Positions 52,022 through 60,594 of a stretch of DNA of 64,000 nucleotides are shown here, in pieces. Below the pieces are notes generated by a model. It made no database searches. It worked only from the letters and a program-made list of their open reading frames with translations, and was not told the origin of the DNA. Where the stretch lies: NCBI RefSeq assembly GCF_900141935.1, contig NZ_FQYX01000001.1:66786-130785 (forward strand). Reading direction: 5' to 3'. A program made the position numbers and the translations under genes. Position 1 is the first letter of the stretch. Each line of letters starts with the position of its first letter. The stretch is from Arenibacter nanhaiticus. Its GTDB lineage: Bacteria > Bacteroidota > Bacteroidia > Flavobacteriales > Flavobacteriaceae.

Positions 52022-52042
52022 TATTTTAGTTTCAAAGAAAGA

Positions 52043-52080
52043 CAAAGGTAAAAGAAATCCTAAATTAGGTCCTAAATTTG
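52043..52080. promoter_or_regulatory. Divergent promoter region of trpS and acyltransferase gene
   Basis: On the minus strand TACCTTTG (52043-52050) is 21 bases before the trpS ATG. On the plus strand TAAATTTG (52073-52080) is 14 bases before ATG 52095. Both match TAnnTTTG, so the two genes start within 75 bases of each other. Confidence 0.5.
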
Positions 52081-52094
52081 TTACTTTTGATTTC

Positions 52095-52859
52095 ATGTTT
52101 TTATTCCTAAAGAAAATCGGTTTTACGCTCTATCGAATTTGGTTTTATATTTTGGTAGCCATCCCCATTTTAGTGATGTTTCCCTTTTTGGTGCTCTTCT
52201 GCTTGTCCGAAAGGACCTATCCGCAATTCTTTTGGATTGCTCGCAACATATGGGCCAACTGTATCCTTTATGGAATGGGCTGTGTGCCGCATATTAAAAG
52301 AGAACAGCCTTTTGTGAAAGGGGAGAGCTATATGTTGGTGGCCAACCACACCAGTATGTTAGATATTATGCTGATGTTAAAAATCAGTAAAAACCCCTTT
52401 GTCTTTATCGGAAAAAAGGAACTGGTAAAGATTCCCATATTCGGCTTCTTTTATAAACGGGTATGTATAATGGTCGATAGGGAGTGTAGTAAGAGTAGAA
52501 CCGGAGTATATCGAAGGGCACAAAGACGACTGGACCAAGGCCTGAGTATTTGCATTTTTCCCGAAGGAGGGGTGCCCGAGGAACATATTGTCCTAGATCA
52601 GTTTAAGGACGGGGCTTTTAAAATGGCAGTAGCCCACAATATACCAGTAGTGCCTATTACCTTTTTCGACAATAAAAAACGCTTTTCTTTTAGCTTTTAT
52701 AGTGGCGGGCCAGGGAAAATACGCGCTTTGGTACATCGCTTTATACCTACCGAGCATATTGAGGACCACAAAAGATCTCCGCTGAAAGAAGACACTAGAA
52801 GGGTAATCCTAGAAGCCTTGGAAAAAGATGCTAAGACTTATAAAGAGAAAACTGCCTAA
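52095..52859 (+). CDS. 1-acyl-sn-glycerol-3-phosphate acyltransferase family protein
   Basis: 254 residues from ATG 52095; the open frame from 51843 overlaps trpS and is not used. An N-terminal membrane anchor (RIWFYILVAIPILVMFPFLVLF) precedes the PlsC domain with ANHTSMLDIM (NHxxxxD) and FPEGGVPEE (FPEG) motifs and PVVPITFFDNKK. It would acylate lysophosphatidate at the inner membrane to form phosphatidate. It ends near the convergent anti-sigma-type gene. Confidence 0.92.
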   Translation: MFLFLKKIGFTLYRIWFYILVAIPILVMFPFLVLFCLSERTYPQFFWIARNIWANCILYGMGCVPHIKREQPFVKGESYMLVANHTSMLDIMLMLKISKNPFVFIGKKELVKIPIFGFFYKRVCIMVDRECSKSRTGVYRRAQRRLDQGLSICIFPEGGVPEEHIVLDQFKDGAFKMAVAHNIPVVPITFFDNKKRFSFSFYSGGPGKIRALVHRFIPTEHIEDHKRSPLKEDTRRVILEALEKDAKTYKEKTA

Positions 52860-52897
52860 ACAGCAAATTCTTATCCTGATCGGATTTTTAGGGCGAC

Positions 52898-54361
52898 TTA
52901 GAATTTGAAGCTAAATCCGCTATAGACCCCAAGGGAATAAGGATTAAAATTGCCCGAAGTATCCGAAAAGGTGTTTAATTGATACTTAAAAATGGGCTCT
53001 ATATTAAACTTAAAAGCTTTCGAAAATTTATAGTTAAGGCCAAACCCAATATTGGTACTGAAATTTAAGTCGTTAATATTGTTCGCTTCTCCAATCTCAG
53101 TAGTCTGTCCGCTCGACTCCAATACCACGGAATTGTCCGTTAAGACTAAAGAACTTACCCCTCCAATAAGGTTGATGCCGAATTTTTGATCCAACAGTAC
53201 ATAGTTCAATTCTAGGGGTATTTCTACATAGCCTAGTTGTTGTCCCATGGTTCCCTTCCTAGTAACATTTTTACCGATAACATCCATGGCCATAATGCCC
53301 TGTGGTTTAGGGATTACATTGGTGTTGGGATCATTAAAAATGATCGATTTCGCCGAATTGCTATAATTGATGTTTTTTAATTGTGATTTGGCCGATGCAG
53401 CGTTAAAAGACGAGGTATAGGAAACATCATTGGTATTGTAACCAAAATCTACCTTGTGAATTCCCGAACGAACGCTTAGTTTTTTAGAGACCTTATAGGC
53501 TACGGTAACACCATAGCTCATGGTAAGCTTACCTGTCTTGCTATTAGCATCTAGCATGGTGTTTATAGGCGAACCAGTCCCCATTCCGTTGAAATATACA
53601 GGGGCAATACTAGGTCCGGCAGACCACTTTCCCTTTTGGCCTTCTTCTAGGGCTATGGCTTCTTCGGCAGCATTGTTAATCTCATCAAAGATAGATTTTT
53701 TAGAATCCTCGTTTTCGGCCAGTTCCGAAGCTCTGGGAGCAGGGGGTACTCCCAACTTATCCGTAGCCGATGGTTTTTTATCCTCCTCGGCAAGTTGTAT
53801 ATCACTATCCAAGGGGCTGTCTGGTTCTATCGTTTGTTTGTTTTGATCTGTAGTCGCCAAAGTGTTCTCCATGTTTTTTGGGAGACGCGGATGGGAATTG
53901 TTTGTAGGCGTTAATGGTTGATCTTTATGGGCATTACCCGAAGGTGAAACAGTGGTTTTGTCAGCAGCAACAATAGTAGTCTCCGTTTCTTTAGTGGTAA
54001 AATTGTTTTCTTTTAAAGTCCGTGCCGGGCTATGGTCATTGGTGGACTCGTTTTGGGAGTCTACCATCACCGGGGGTATCGCAGAAGGAGAAGTTTCTGG
54101 CTGCTTTGTAGCAGGCTCCTTATGTTCTATATCGGTAATGACAGGAACAAGGGAGTCCGAATTAAAAAGAGGGCCTATAGCGAAAAAAAGCAGTGCGAAC
54201 AAGGCTGCGATACCGCCCAGTTTCCACCACAGCGGAATTACTTTTCGGGAGGGGGTCTTTTTGTCCAAGGAGGCTTCAATCGCCTGCCAAACCTTATCGT
54301 CCGGAAGGGCTTGAAAGTCGCCTAGTTTATCTTTAAATATTTTGTCTAAATCGTTACTCAT
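52898..54361 (-). CDS. Sigma-factor-linked protein with inner-membrane helix and outer-membrane beta-barrel domain
   Basis: 487 residues. The first 45 residues resemble a cytoplasmic anti-sigma region (MSNDLDKIFKDKLGDFQALPDDKVWQAIEASL), followed by one membrane helix (WWKLGGIAALFALLFFAIGPLF). A long low-complexity periplasmic stretch rich in Thr, Pro and Asn comes next (about 75-235), then a C-terminal beta-rich domain ending FSFKF, as in outer-membrane beta-barrel proteins. It follows the ECF sigma gene (64-base gap, same strand), so it may control that sigma factor while reaching toward the outer membrane (inference). Confidence 0.7.
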   Translation of the reverse strand: MSNDLDKIFKDKLGDFQALPDDKVWQAIEASLDKKTPSRKVIPLWWKLGGIAALFALLFFAIGPLFNSDSLVPVITDIEHKEPATKQPETSPSAIPPVMVDSQNESTNDHSPARTLKENNFTTKETETTIVAADKTTVSPSGNAHKDQPLTPTNNSHPRLPKNMENTLATTDQNKQTIEPDSPLDSDIQLAEEDKKPSATDKLGVPPAPRASELAENEDSKKSIFDEINNAAEEAIALEEGQKGKWSAGPSIAPVYFNGMGTGSPINTMLDANSKTGKLTMSYGVTVAYKVSKKLSVRSGIHKVDFGYNTNDVSYTSSFNAASAKSQLKNINYSNSAKSIIFNDPNTNVIPKPQGIMAMDVIGKNVTRKGTMGQQLGYVEIPLELNYVLLDQKFGINLIGGVSSLVLTDNSVVLESSGQTTEIGEANNINDLNFSTNIGFGLNYKFSKAFKFNIEPIFKYQLNTFSDTSGNFNPYSLGVYSGFSFKF

Positions 54362-54425
54362 ATGATGTTTTCATCGGACAAATAGTAAGTATTGCCCTAG
54401 CTTATTCGTTTTATCGGTGTGTTGT

Positions 54426-54971
54426 TTATTTTTCCAAACCTATTTTGGGCCTATCGGCCTCTATTTTTTCCTTTAATATTGTTCTGGCCCTAGAGAGGTT
54501 AGACTTAGAGGTTCCCAAGGAAGTGCCGAGCATTTCAGCAATTTCTTTATGGCTATAGCCGTCTAGAACGTACAAATTAAAAGTTATTCTATACTTGTTT
54601 GGCAATTCTTGAATATAGCTCAAAAGGGTGTTTAAATCCAAAGAACCGTACGCCAAATCTTCCGTAGTTTCTTCCTCTTCGAGGTTTTCGGGAATATCGG
54701 CATGGAATTGTTCTTGGCGGTATTTTTGAAGGACGGTATTAATGGTAATGCGTTTCATCCATCCTTCAAAAGAGCCCTTTTCCTTGTACTGGTCAATTTT
54801 GCTAAAAATAGTCATAAAACTATCGTGCAGGCTGTCCTCGGCCTCCGTTTTATTGCGCGAGTACTTGAGACAAATCCCGAACAGTACACGGGAGTACTTC
54901 CGGTACAATTCTTCTTGGGCTTGTCTGTTGCCTTTTTTGCAATTATTGATTAGCGCAATTTGGTTGCTCAA
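54426..54971 (-). CDS. ECF-type RNA polymerase sigma factor
   Basis: 181 residues with sigma region 2 (YRKYSRVLFGICLKYSRNKTEAEDSLHDSFMTIFSKIDQY, including WMKRITINTVL) and region 4 (YIQELPNKYRITFNLYVLDGYSHKEIAEMLGTSLGTSKSNLSRART). It starts at a TTG. The co-directional next gene has an anti-sigma-like N-terminus and an outer-membrane domain. The target promoters cannot be seen. Confidence 0.93.
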   Translation of the reverse strand: MSNQIALINNCKKGNRQAQEELYRKYSRVLFGICLKYSRNKTEAEDSLHDSFMTIFSKIDQYKEKGSFEGWMKRITINTVLQKYRQEQFHADIPENLEEEETTEDLAYGSLDLNTLLSYIQELPNKYRITFNLYVLDGYSHKEIAEMLGTSLGTSKSNLSRARTILKEKIEADRPKIGLEK

Positions 54972-55004
54972 AATTTAACCTAGCTTATGCTTCTTATAAT
55001 CGAA

Positions 55005-55430
55005 TTAGTCCGTTGATGGGTCGTTTACAGGAACCGTTATTTCTAAATAGGTAGGTTCGCCGTTCTCGTCTTTTCCTGTTCTATATCGGAATAGGTAGGG
55101 GTCTTGGTATAAAACCTCAAATTTAAAAGTCGCTACTTGCTCCGTGTTTAACGCAACGCATTCCTCCTCCTTATCGAAAACAGCGGCCACCGCTACAATG
55201 TTCCTAGTGGTAACTTCTTCTCTAACAACGTCAAAACCTTCAAAATAAGTGCAGTTATCAGGTCTAAGATAAGTAACTTTTATCGTATAAATATCACCGC
55301 GGTTAAAAGACTCGGGCATTTCTACAGATTTTATTTCCAATGCTTCGTAATGAAAATTGATATCATTATCCGTATCGCAAGAGCTTAATAAGGCAATAGC
55401 AGTGAACATTAAAAACAACATTTTTTTCAT
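55005..55430 (-). CDS. Small secreted lipoprotein, unrecognised
   Basis: 141 residues with a clear lipoprotein signal MKKMLFLMFTAIALLSSC. The rest appears beta-rich with two Cys pairs (NCTYF, EECVAL) and no known motif. It lies 33 bases upstream of the sigma factor gene in the same direction and could belong to that regulon. Beyond lipidation no role can be stated. Confidence 0.7.
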   Translation of the reverse strand: MKKMLFLMFTAIALLSSCDTDNDINFHYEALEIKSVEMPESFNRGDIYTIKVTYLRPDNCTYFEGFDVVREEVTTRNIVAVAAVFDKEEECVALNTEQVATFKFEVLYQDPYLFRYRTGKDENGEPTYLEITVPVNDPSTD

Positions 55431-55589
55431 GGGGTCCTTTTTTAATTTTTGTTACAAATGACTTTTATACTATGGTAAAACAACATCTTCTAAACCGTAC
55501 TTCTATTGTACAATTATCGGCCGGCATTTTATAACAGTTGCTTTTTCTTTTTAGATGAAACTTATGCTTAAAGGTTGCGTGTAGGCAAA

Positions 55590-55615
55590 AAAAAAATCCC
55601 GAACGTATCGGGATT
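55590..55615. terminator. Terminator hairpin, first of a tandem pair
   Basis: AATCCCGA / TCGGGATT around ACGTA with preceding A-run and following T-rich bases. It lies between convergent-facing ends of the lipoprotein promoter side and recA; it repeats almost exactly at 55644. Confidence 0.6.
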
Positions 55616-55643
55616 CATTTTTTGCTAGGAGGGGGCATAAAAA

Positions 55644-55669
55644 AAATCCCGAGCGTATCGGGATTTTGT
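55644..55669 (-). terminator. recA terminator, second of a tandem pair
   Basis: On the minus strand AAAATCCCGATACGCTCGGG followed by ATTTTTTTTA, directly after the recA stop at 55672. The copy at 55590 differs by one loop base and could act as a backup. Confidence 0.75.
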
Positions 55670-55671
55670 TG

Positions 55672-56679
55672 TTATGCTTTCAGGGCTTTGATGGCCTCTT
55701 TAATTTTTAGTTCCAGTTCTTCAAATAGTTCCGGATTGTCTAGCAATAGGTTTTTTACGGCATCTCTACCTTGTCCTAGTTTGGTATCGCCATAGCTAAA
55801 CCAAGAACCGCTTTTCTTAATAATTTCAAACTCAACCCCAAGGTCAATGATCTCCCCTACTTTAGAAACGCCTTCTCCGTACATAATGTCGAATTCTGCG
55901 GTTCTAAATGGCGGCGCCACTTTGTTTTTAACCACTTTTACACGGGTTTTGTTTCCTTGTACGTCTCCATCGGTATCTTTTATCTGCGAAGACCTGCGGA
56001 TATCTAAACGTACCGAGGCGTAAAACTTAAGCGCATTACCACCGGTGGTCGTTTCTGGGTTTCCGAACATCACACCAATTTTCTCACGCAATTGGTTAAT
56101 GAATATTACGGTACATTTCGTTTTGCTAATAGAGCTGGTTAATTTTCGCAAGGCTTGAGACATTAACCTGGCGTGAAGTCCCATTTTAGAGTCGCCCATT
56201 TCACCTTCAATTTCACTCTTAGGTGTCAAAGCGGCAACAGAATCGACTACCACAATATCAATAGCGCCAGAACGGATAAGATTGTCTGCAATTTCCAATG
56301 CCTGCTCTCCGTTATCGGGCTGAGAAATGATAAGGTTGTCTATATCTACTCCTAGTTTTTGTGCATAAAAACGATCAAAAGCGTGCTCTGCATCGATAAA
56401 AGCTGCAATACCGCCCTTTTTTTGAGCCTCCGCCATGGCGTGAAGGGTTAGGGTAGTTTTTCCCGAAGATTCAGGACCGTAAATTTCTATGACCCTGCCA
56501 CGAGGATAACCGCCCACTCCTAAAGCGACATCTAAACCCAAGGAACCCGAAGAAATTACTTCGATATCTTGAGCCACGGAATCTCCCATTTTCATGACGG
56601 CACCTTTACCGTAAGTTTTATCCAACTTATCAAGGGTAAGCTTTAACGCTTTTAATTTTGCATCTTTCTCAGAACTCAT
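55672..56679 (-). CDS. recA: Recombinase RecA
   Basis: 335 residues, full length. Walker [14 protein letters not shown], Walker [10 protein letters not shown], loop L2 region ([24 protein letters not shown]) and the MAW-type N-terminus [14 protein letters not shown] are intact. It carries out strand exchange and LexA-type signalling. It is monocistronic with terminators right after the stop; upstream only a near-consensus TATTTTG is seen. Confidence 0.98.
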   Translation of the reverse strand: MSSEKDAKLKALKLTLDKLDKTYGKGAVMKMGDSVAQDIEVISSGSLGLDVALGVGGYPRGRVIEIYGPESSGKTTLTLHAMAEAQKKGGIAAFIDAEHAFDRFYAQKLGVDIDNLIISQPDNGEQALEIADNLIRSGAIDIVVVDSVAALTPKSEIEGEMGDSKMGLHARLMSQALRKLTSSISKTKCTVIFINQLREKIGVMFGNPETTTGGNALKFYASVRLDIRRSSQIKDTDGDVQGNKTRVKVVKNKVAPPFRTAEFDIMYGEGVSKVGEIIDLGVEFEIIKKSGSWFSYGDTKLGQGRDAVKNLLLDNPELFEELELKIKEAIKALKA

Positions 56680-57140
56680 TTCATAATGTATTAGAGTTGC
56701 AAAATAACCAATTCTTTTTGCATAATCCCTTCTATTAGGACTAAATTATTAGAAGATATCAAGACCTTTTTTATTTTGTAAAATGTCCCCCTTAAAAACA
56801 GCTAAAGACGAAGTGGATTTTAAGGAGATCTTGTATTATAACCTTAAAACAATGGATTTCAACGGTTTTTTGGATTTTTTTTATCACTGCAACGCATCCT
56901 TTTTAAAAATATGGCATCCAACAAATAACTAACTCAAGTATGCTTGCTTATTGTTTTGGTAGACAATAAGGTGGTGGGTCAATATTTTATTTTAAGGGGT
57001 AAGACCCCTAAAATGATACAAGAAATATTGACCATAAAAGGGCTTTGGATTTTCCAGGGCCCTTTTTATTTGGGCTTCCCGGACCTGGCTAGGAAGTATC
57101 CTTCCCTCAATCGATTAGATCATTATTGGTGCAGTGTTTT
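56680..57140. other. Gene-poor spacer upstream of recA with hairpins
   Basis: AAGGGGT/ACCCCT near 56995-57009 and AAAAGGGC/GCCCTTTT (57036-57066, with five T) are hairpins without an adjacent gene. An open frame at 56944-57246 runs into the repeat element and has no family; not counted as a gene. Confidence 0.4.
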
Positions 57141-57219
57141 GGGCGTTCCCCTAGCGGGGCGGGCACTTCGCTATATCCCTTGCGCTGCTGCGGGGATGCC
57201 GCTGCGGTCCCTAACGCGG
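57141..57219 (-). repeat. Dispersed palindromic element, copy 4 (G/C-stem subtype)
   Basis: On the minus strand it reads CCGCGTTAGGGACCGCAGCG...GGGGAACGCCC with central hairpin ATCCCCGCAGC/GCAAGGGAT, as copy 3 at 32756. It faces copy 5 (57538) in opposite orientation across about 320 bases without a gene. Confidence 0.75.
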
Positions 57220-57537
57220 AATAGGGAACAATTGGCAATGAATTAACGTACTGCGTCCGCACCGGTACCGCGCATTGCTGGCATTTCACTAGTTAAGGTA
57301 ATCAATTTAATGTAAACTACGAATACACCTCTAAGGTTCGTTGATAAATAAATATATCAGGACTAAACTGCGTATATAATCTCTTAGCTATATATAAGTG
57401 GCACGGTCTAGCAGTTTGCAAAAGGTGCTGCTAGCGTAAGAAGATGCTTAAAGCCTAGGCCTACAATCTGTCAATGCTGATCAAGGACATACATAATTAC
57501 ATTGACAATTGGTTTCTGCTAATTGTTCACTAAAATC

Positions 57538-57628
57538 CGCGTTAGGGATTGCAGCGGCATCCTTTTTTAGGGGGCGCAGGCGGCTAAAAAAGATACAGCG
57601 GAAAGAGCGACCCGATAGGGGAACGCCC
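57538..57628 (+). repeat. Dispersed palindromic element, copy 5 (T/A-stem subtype)
   Basis: Reads CCGCGTTAGGGATTGCAGCG...GGGGAACGCCC with the TTTTTTAG/CTAAAAAA hairpin of copies 1 and 2. It lies 128 bases upstream of trhO and before its promoter element. Confidence 0.75.
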
Positions 57629-57705
57629 AAGCACCGAGGATGGACAGAAAGGAGGGCCTTTCTATAAAAAGTGACAATATCCTTTTTATGCCGAGGGATA
57701 AGTTT

Positions 57706-57713
57706 TATTTTTG
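57706..57713 (+). promoter_or_regulatory. -7 promoter element (TATTTTTG) of trhO
   Basis: Perfect TAnnTTTG 42 bases upstream of the trhO ATG. Confidence 0.5.
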
Positions 57714-57755
57714 CAGCTGTAAAATTATTCTTTAACTTAAAAATATTAGTATAGC

Positions 57756-58787
57756 ATGCAACTGTACAATACGCTAAGTGCTAAGGAGAGAGCGGCTCTT
57801 ATTGAAGAGGCCGGGCAAGAACGCCTAACGATTTCTTTCTACAAATACGCACAAATCGGAAATCCGACCTTATTTCGCAACCACTTATTCATTCGCTGGA
57901 ACGAGCTTGATGTTTTGGGCAGAATATATGTGGCCCACGAGGGAATTAATGCACAGTTGTCTGTTCCTGCAGAGAATTTTGAAGCCTTTAAAGAGCATCT
58001 GGACAGTATTAGTTTCTTGGAAAATGTGCGCTTAAACATCGCCATAGAACAAGATAATATGTCCTTCCTGAAATTAAAGGTGAAGGTGCGCGAAAAGATT
58101 GTTGCCGATGGGCTGCAGGACAATGCTTTTGACGTGACCAACAAAGGGATACACGTAGATGCGGAGAAGTTTAACGAGCTTATTGAAGACCCGGATACTG
58201 TTTTGGTAGATATGCGGAACCATTACGAGAGTGAGATCGGAAGGTTTAAAAACGCCATTACCCCCGACGTGGATACCTTTAGGGATTCCTTGGATATTAT
58301 TGAAAAGGATTTGGCCCAACACAAGGAAGACAAAAAATTGGTGATGTATTGCACCGGAGGTATCCGTTGCGAAAAAGCCAGTGCCTACTACAAGCACAAA
58401 GGGTTTAAAAATGTGTACCAACTAGAAGGGGGTATTATTGAGTACACCCGCCAGGTAACCAATAAAAATTTAGAGAACAAATTTCTAGGGAAAAATTTCG
58501 TATTCGATCATCGTAGGGGAGAACGGATTACCGAAGATGTTATTGCCAATTGCCACCAGTGCGGAAGCCCCTGTGATACGCATGTAAATTGCGCCAATGA
58601 GGCCTGTCATTTACTGTTTATTCAGTGCGAATCCTGCGCCGAGGCCATGGAAAACTGCTGTTCTGTAGACTGTAAGGACATACATGCCCTGCCGTACGAA
58701 GAACAGAAAAAGCTTAGAAAAGGAAAGACCGTCAGCAATAAAATCTTTAAAAAAGGACGTTCGGAAGTGTTAAAGTTTAAGAAGTAA
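57756..58787 (+). CDS. trhO: tRNA uridine(34) hydroxylase, rhodanese-related
   Basis: 343 residues (YceA family). It makes 5-hydroxyuridine at the tRNA wobble position. N-terminal acylphosphatase-like domain (GRIYVAHEGINAQLSVP), then a rhodanese domain with LVDMRNHYESEIGRF and the catalytic Cys in YCTGGIRCEKASAYYKHKG. The C-terminal tail has a Cys-rich segment (CHQCGSPCDTHVNCANEACH, then CESC and CCSVDC) likely binding metal. The Lys-rich end follows. Confidence 0.93.
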   Translation: MQLYNTLSAKERAALIEEAGQERLTISFYKYAQIGNPTLFRNHLFIRWNELDVLGRIYVAHEGINAQLSVPAENFEAFKEHLDSISFLENVRLNIAIEQDNMSFLKLKVKVREKIVADGLQDNAFDVTNKGIHVDAEKFNELIEDPDTVLVDMRNHYESEIGRFKNAITPDVDTFRDSLDIIEKDLAQHKEDKKLVMYCTGGIRCEKASAYYKHKGFKNVYQLEGGIIEYTRQVTNKNLENKFLGKNFVFDHRRGERITEDVIANCHQCGSPCDTHVNCANEACHLLFIQCESCAEAMENCCSVDCKDIHALPYEEQKKLRKGKTVSNKIFKKGRSEVLKFKK

Positions 58788-58917
58788 CCTTCCCCATGGG
58801 GCTTCTCCCGATATACTTTTCCAAACTGGCACAATTTATACTATCTTTACGTCTAATAAATTTATGAATCAAATTTAGGAAGTACTTTTTGGTGCTTCCT
58901 AAATCAACATACTAAAT

Positions 58918-60111
58918 ATGGGTTGTAGCAGTTGTTCAACCGCTAAGGACGGACAGCCACGTGGATGCAAGAACAATGGTACTTGCGGCACTGATGGCTG
59001 TAATAAATTGACGGTTTTTGATTGGCTTTCCAATATGACACTCCCAAATGGCGAAAAACCATTTGACTGTGTGGAAGTCCGTTTTAAAAATAGTAGAAAA
59101 GAGTTCTTTAGGAACTCTGAGAACCTATCGCTTTCTATCGGGGATGTAGTAGCCACTCAGGCGGCTAGCGGGCACGATGTAGGAATGGTAACCTTGACCG
59201 GGGAACTGGTACGGGTACAGATGAAAAAGAAAAAAGAGGATTATACCAATCCGGAACTCCCCGTGCTTTATAGAAAAGCCTCGCAAAAGGATATCGATAT
59301 CTGGCAAAAATGTCGGGATAGGGAAGACGAAATAAAAAAACGCGCCAGGGAAATAGCCATTGTGCTTAAACTACAGATGAAAATCTCCGATGTAGAATTC
59401 CAAGGCGATGGTTCCAAAGCTACTTTTTACTATACCGCAGAAGACAGGGTCGATTTCCGTCAGCTGATCAAGGATATGGCCAAGGCTTTTGGGATCCGTA
59501 TAGAAATGCGCCAAATAGGCTACCGCCAAGAAGCCCAGCGATTGGGAGGTATTGGTTCTTGTGGCCGCGAATTGTGCTGCTCTACCTGGTTGACAGATTT
59601 TAGGTCTGTAAGTACTTCGGCAGCACGGTATCAGCAACTTTCCCTTAACCCTCAGAAATTGGCAGGGCAATGTGGGAAACTTAAATGTTGCTTAAACTAC
59701 GAGCTCGATGTGTACTTAGATGCCCTAAAGGACTTTCCAGGACAGGATACCAGGTTGTTTACCGAAAAGGGAATGGCCTTTTGTCAGAAAGTGGATATTT
59801 TTAAAGCGACCCTTTGGTTTTCTTATAAAGACGAGCCCGCGAATTGGCATATGTTGTCCAAAGACCACGTAAACGAAATCTTGGAAAAGAACAAGAAAAG
59901 AGAAAAGGTGGTTAGTTTGGAAGAATACGCCTTGGAAAATGTTCAGGAAGAAGCAGAAAAAGTATTCGAAAATGTTGTGGGACAAGACAGCCTTACCCGT
60001 TTCGATAAGCCTAAAAAACGCAGGAACAATAACAACAAGAATAACAACAAGAACAGGAACAAAAATAAGAAAAGAACCAATTATAGAAAAAAACCGGCAA
60101 ATAATGCTTAG
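58918..60111 (+). CDS. ricT: RicT/PSP1 domain iron-sulfur protein
   Basis: 397 residues. The N-terminus is rich in Cys (C3, C6, C17, C23, C28 in MGCSSCSTAKDGQPRGCKNN...), then the PSP1 domain with VEVRFKNSRKEFF, HDVGMVTLTGELVR, IEMRQIGYRQEAQRLGGIGSCGRELCCSTWL and LAGQCGKLKCCLNYEL. RicT is part of a complex affecting RNase Y and gene-expression control. A low-complexity Asn/Lys tail closes the protein. It overlaps gldH by 8 bases. Confidence 0.93.
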   Translation: MGCSSCSTAKDGQPRGCKNNGTCGTDGCNKLTVFDWLSNMTLPNGEKPFDCVEVRFKNSRKEFFRNSENLSLSIGDVVATQAASGHDVGMVTLTGELVRVQMKKKKEDYTNPELPVLYRKASQKDIDIWQKCRDREDEIKKRAREIAIVLKLQMKISDVEFQGDGSKATFYYTAEDRVDFRQLIKDMAKAFGIRIEMRQIGYRQEAQRLGGIGSCGRELCCSTWLTDFRSVSTSAARYQQLSLNPQKLAGQCGKLKCCLNYELDVYLDALKDFPGQDTRLFTEKGMAFCQKVDIFKATLWFSYKDEPANWHMLSKDHVNEILEKNKKREKVVSLEEYALENVQEEAEKVFENVVGQDSLTRFDKPKKRRNNNNKNNNKNRNKNKKRTNYRKKPANNA

Positions 60112-60589
60112 GATGTTTTGGGCACTCATAGGGGCGGTAGTATTGGTTTCTTGTGTAGAATCCCCGTTGCGATCAGCCTTTAAAGCTATTGATGACAAAG
60201 GGTGGCACAAGGACAGTATTATGCAGTTTACTTTCAAGGATCTGGATACCCTGCAGCAATACAATATGTTCCTTGTCGTTAGAAATGATAATACCTATGC
60301 CTATAGCAACCTTTTTTTAATAGCGACCCTAACAATGCCCGATGGGAATATGGTTAGGGATACCTTGGAATACGAAATGGCCAAGCCCAGCGGAGAATGG
60401 CTGGGGAATGGCTACGGAAGTCTAAAGGAAAACAAACTGTGGTATAAAGAAAACCTCCAATTACCGTCATCGGGAGCGTATACCTTAGAAGTAATGCATG
60501 CCATGCGAAAAAATGGCAGCGTAGACGGCCTTATAGAATTAGAAGGTATTACCGATGTGGGATACCAAATAGAAAAAAGTAATCGATAG
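60104..60589 (+). CDS. gldH: Gliding motility lipoprotein GldH
   Basis: 161 residues from ATG 60104, overlapping the ricT end; the open frame from 59939 is a shadow of ricT. A lipoprotein signal (MFWALIGAVVLVSC) is followed by a beta-rich domain containing WHKDSIMQFTFKDLDTLQQYNMFLVVRND. GldH is required for gliding in Flavobacterium johnsoniae and is a companion of the type IX secretion apparatus. The order ricT-gldH-PBP1A is characteristic of flavobacteria. Confidence 0.92.
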   Translation: MLRMFWALIGAVVLVSCVESPLRSAFKAIDDKGWHKDSIMQFTFKDLDTLQQYNMFLVVRNDNTYAYSNLFLIATLTMPDGNMVRDTLEYEMAKPSGEWLGNGYGSLKENKLWYKENLQLPSSGAYTLEVMHAMRKNGSVDGLIELEGITDVGYQIEKSNR

Positions 60590-60594
60590 GTTTT

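Noticed and set aside
51843-52094. N-terminal extension of the acyltransferase gene
   Set aside because: It lies over trpS on the other strand; the ATG at 52095 after a promoter element gives the natural N-terminus.
56944-57246. Open frame of 100 codons upstream of recA
   Set aside because: Its second half is the dispersed palindromic element read as protein; hairpins interrupt the first half and no family is recognised.
59939-60103. N-terminal extension of gldH
   Set aside because: This stretch is the ricT gene in another frame; the lipoprotein signal starts at 60104.
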